64,000 nucleotides of DNA, taken from positions 1 through 64,000 of the forward strand of contig NZ_FOQO01000012.1 of assembly GCF_900113765.1 (NCBI RefSeq). The letters run 5' to 3'. A program made the position numbers and the translations under genes. Source of the stretch: Parapedobacter indicus (GTDB lineage Bacteria > Bacteroidota > Bacteroidia > Sphingobacteriales > Sphingobacteriaceae). This document shows, one piece after another, positions 63,655-64,000 of this stretch (its first letter is position 1; each line of letters starts with the position of its first letter). Below the pieces are notes generated by a model, which was not told where the DNA came from, did no database searches, and was given only the letters and a program-made list of their open reading frames with translations.

Positions 63655-64000
63655 ATGGCCTACATCGATGCCTTACAGCGGCAGAAAGCGATTTTTTTAG
63701 GGGGAATGTCAGGAAAACGGGCCGTCGTTCCTTTTCAGGCAGCCGGACTTCGTATCGCAGCTAAACAACAGCTTTCGGCACGTGCATGGGCTTACATCGA
63801 TGGCGGTGCGGGCGATGAAACAAGTATCGCAGCTAATGCAGCCGCATTTTCCGACATTTCGATCTTGCCTCGCATGATGGGAGGAGAGGGGCCGGCTGAT
63901 TTTTCCACCCGACTACTGAATACCGATTTGGCGTTTCCCTTGCTCCTCGCTCCTATTGGTGTATTGGATCTGATCTGCCCGGAGGCAGATCGCGTAGTGG
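63655..64000 (+). CDS. FMN-dependent alpha-hydroxy-acid oxidase family (lactate oxidase/monooxygenase-like), 3' end outside window
   Basis: The first ~115 codons, from ATG at 63655 to the window end. Visible: RQKAIFLGGMSGKR, LRIAAKQQLSARAWAYIDGGAGDETSIAANAAAF, ISILPRMM and FPLLLAPIGV. The YIxGGAGxE and PRM patterns followed by PLLLAP are the N-terminal signature of FMN-dependent alpha-hydroxy-acid oxidising enzymes (lactate 2-monooxygenase, L-lactate dehydrogenase, glycolate oxidase). The catalytic His is beyond the window. A TATCTTTA box is at 63620-63627. Confidence 0.87.
   Translation, partial: MAYIDALQRQKAIFLGGMSGKRAVVPFQAAGLRIAAKQQLSARAWAYIDGGAGDETSIAANAAAFSDISILPRMMGGEGPADFSTRLLNTDLAFPLLLAPIGVLDLICPEADRVV

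Noticed and set aside
1..64000. tRNA, rRNA, CRISPR arrays, insertion sequences, prophage or integrative-element genes
   Set aside because: I read the gaps on both strands and saw no cloverleaf, regularly spaced repeat, transposase or integrase.

Overview
The window is a chromosomal segment of a Bacteroidota bacterium, most likely a Sphingobacteriaceae member (Pedobacter/Parapedobacter-like). The evidence is two SusC/SusD (RagA/RagB) pairs, one hybrid two-component regulator (HTCS), an ECF-sigma/FecR pair, and promoters of the Bacteroidota type (TTG, 19-20 nt, TAnnTTTG). There are no rRNA or tRNA genes, CRISPR arrays, insertion sequences or phage genes that I can see. No gene-free stretch exceeds about 300 bases.

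Left part (1-33940): mostly core metabolism and housekeeping in short, mixed-strand units. It opens with the 3' tail of a probable UDP-glucose dehydrogenase and a secreted S41 protease. Next come pyruvate dehydrogenase E1-alpha and E2 (pdhA, pdhC), glycine decarboxylase gcvP, dnaA, a 5'-nucleotidase with lpxK, futalosine hydrolase mqnB, pyruvate dehydrogenase E1-beta (pdhB, about 8 kb from its partners), metZ with an OsmC-like gene, YceI, a DUF2157 gene with a retropepsin-PDZ protease, and CPBP protease/DUF2007/cdsA. These are followed by anmK, gcvH, VanZ, comF, rlmN, an amidohydrolase, a PAP2-like gene, a membrane patatin, a VOC protein, an MmcQ/YjbR protein and ligD. A well-conserved TPP riboswitch with its own hairpin lies between gcvP and a TMEM220-like gene. 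It points back into gcvP on the opposite strand and has no gene to control.

Right-centre (34081-57683): about 23.6 kb all on the minus strand, made of two adjacent nutrient-uptake loci. Locus A has an ECF sigma factor, FecR, an STN-containing SusC, SusD and two tandem exported FAD-dependent oxidoreductases, with no recognisable glycoside hydrolase. Locus B has an HTCS sensor-regulator, a SusC without STN, SusD, a GH130-family enzyme, an MFS transporter and a large lipoprotein of unknown family. Locus B looks like a glycan utilisation locus, probably for a mannose-containing sugar. Locus A may handle a substrate that is oxidised outside the cytoplasm.

Right end (57780-64000): a PafA-like alkaline phosphatase, a PagL/acyloxyacyl-hydrolase-like outer-membrane protein and dxs on the minus strand, then scpA and the start of an FMN-dependent alpha-hydroxy-acid oxidase on the plus strand.

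Two cross-cutting signals stand out. One is the orphan TPP riboswitch. The other is a recurring placement of the TAnnTTTG -7 box only 3-7 nt before the start codon (lpxK, rlmN, the VOC gene, the HTCS and scpA, with weaker cases at mqnB and anmK), which implies leaderless or nearly leaderless mRNAs.
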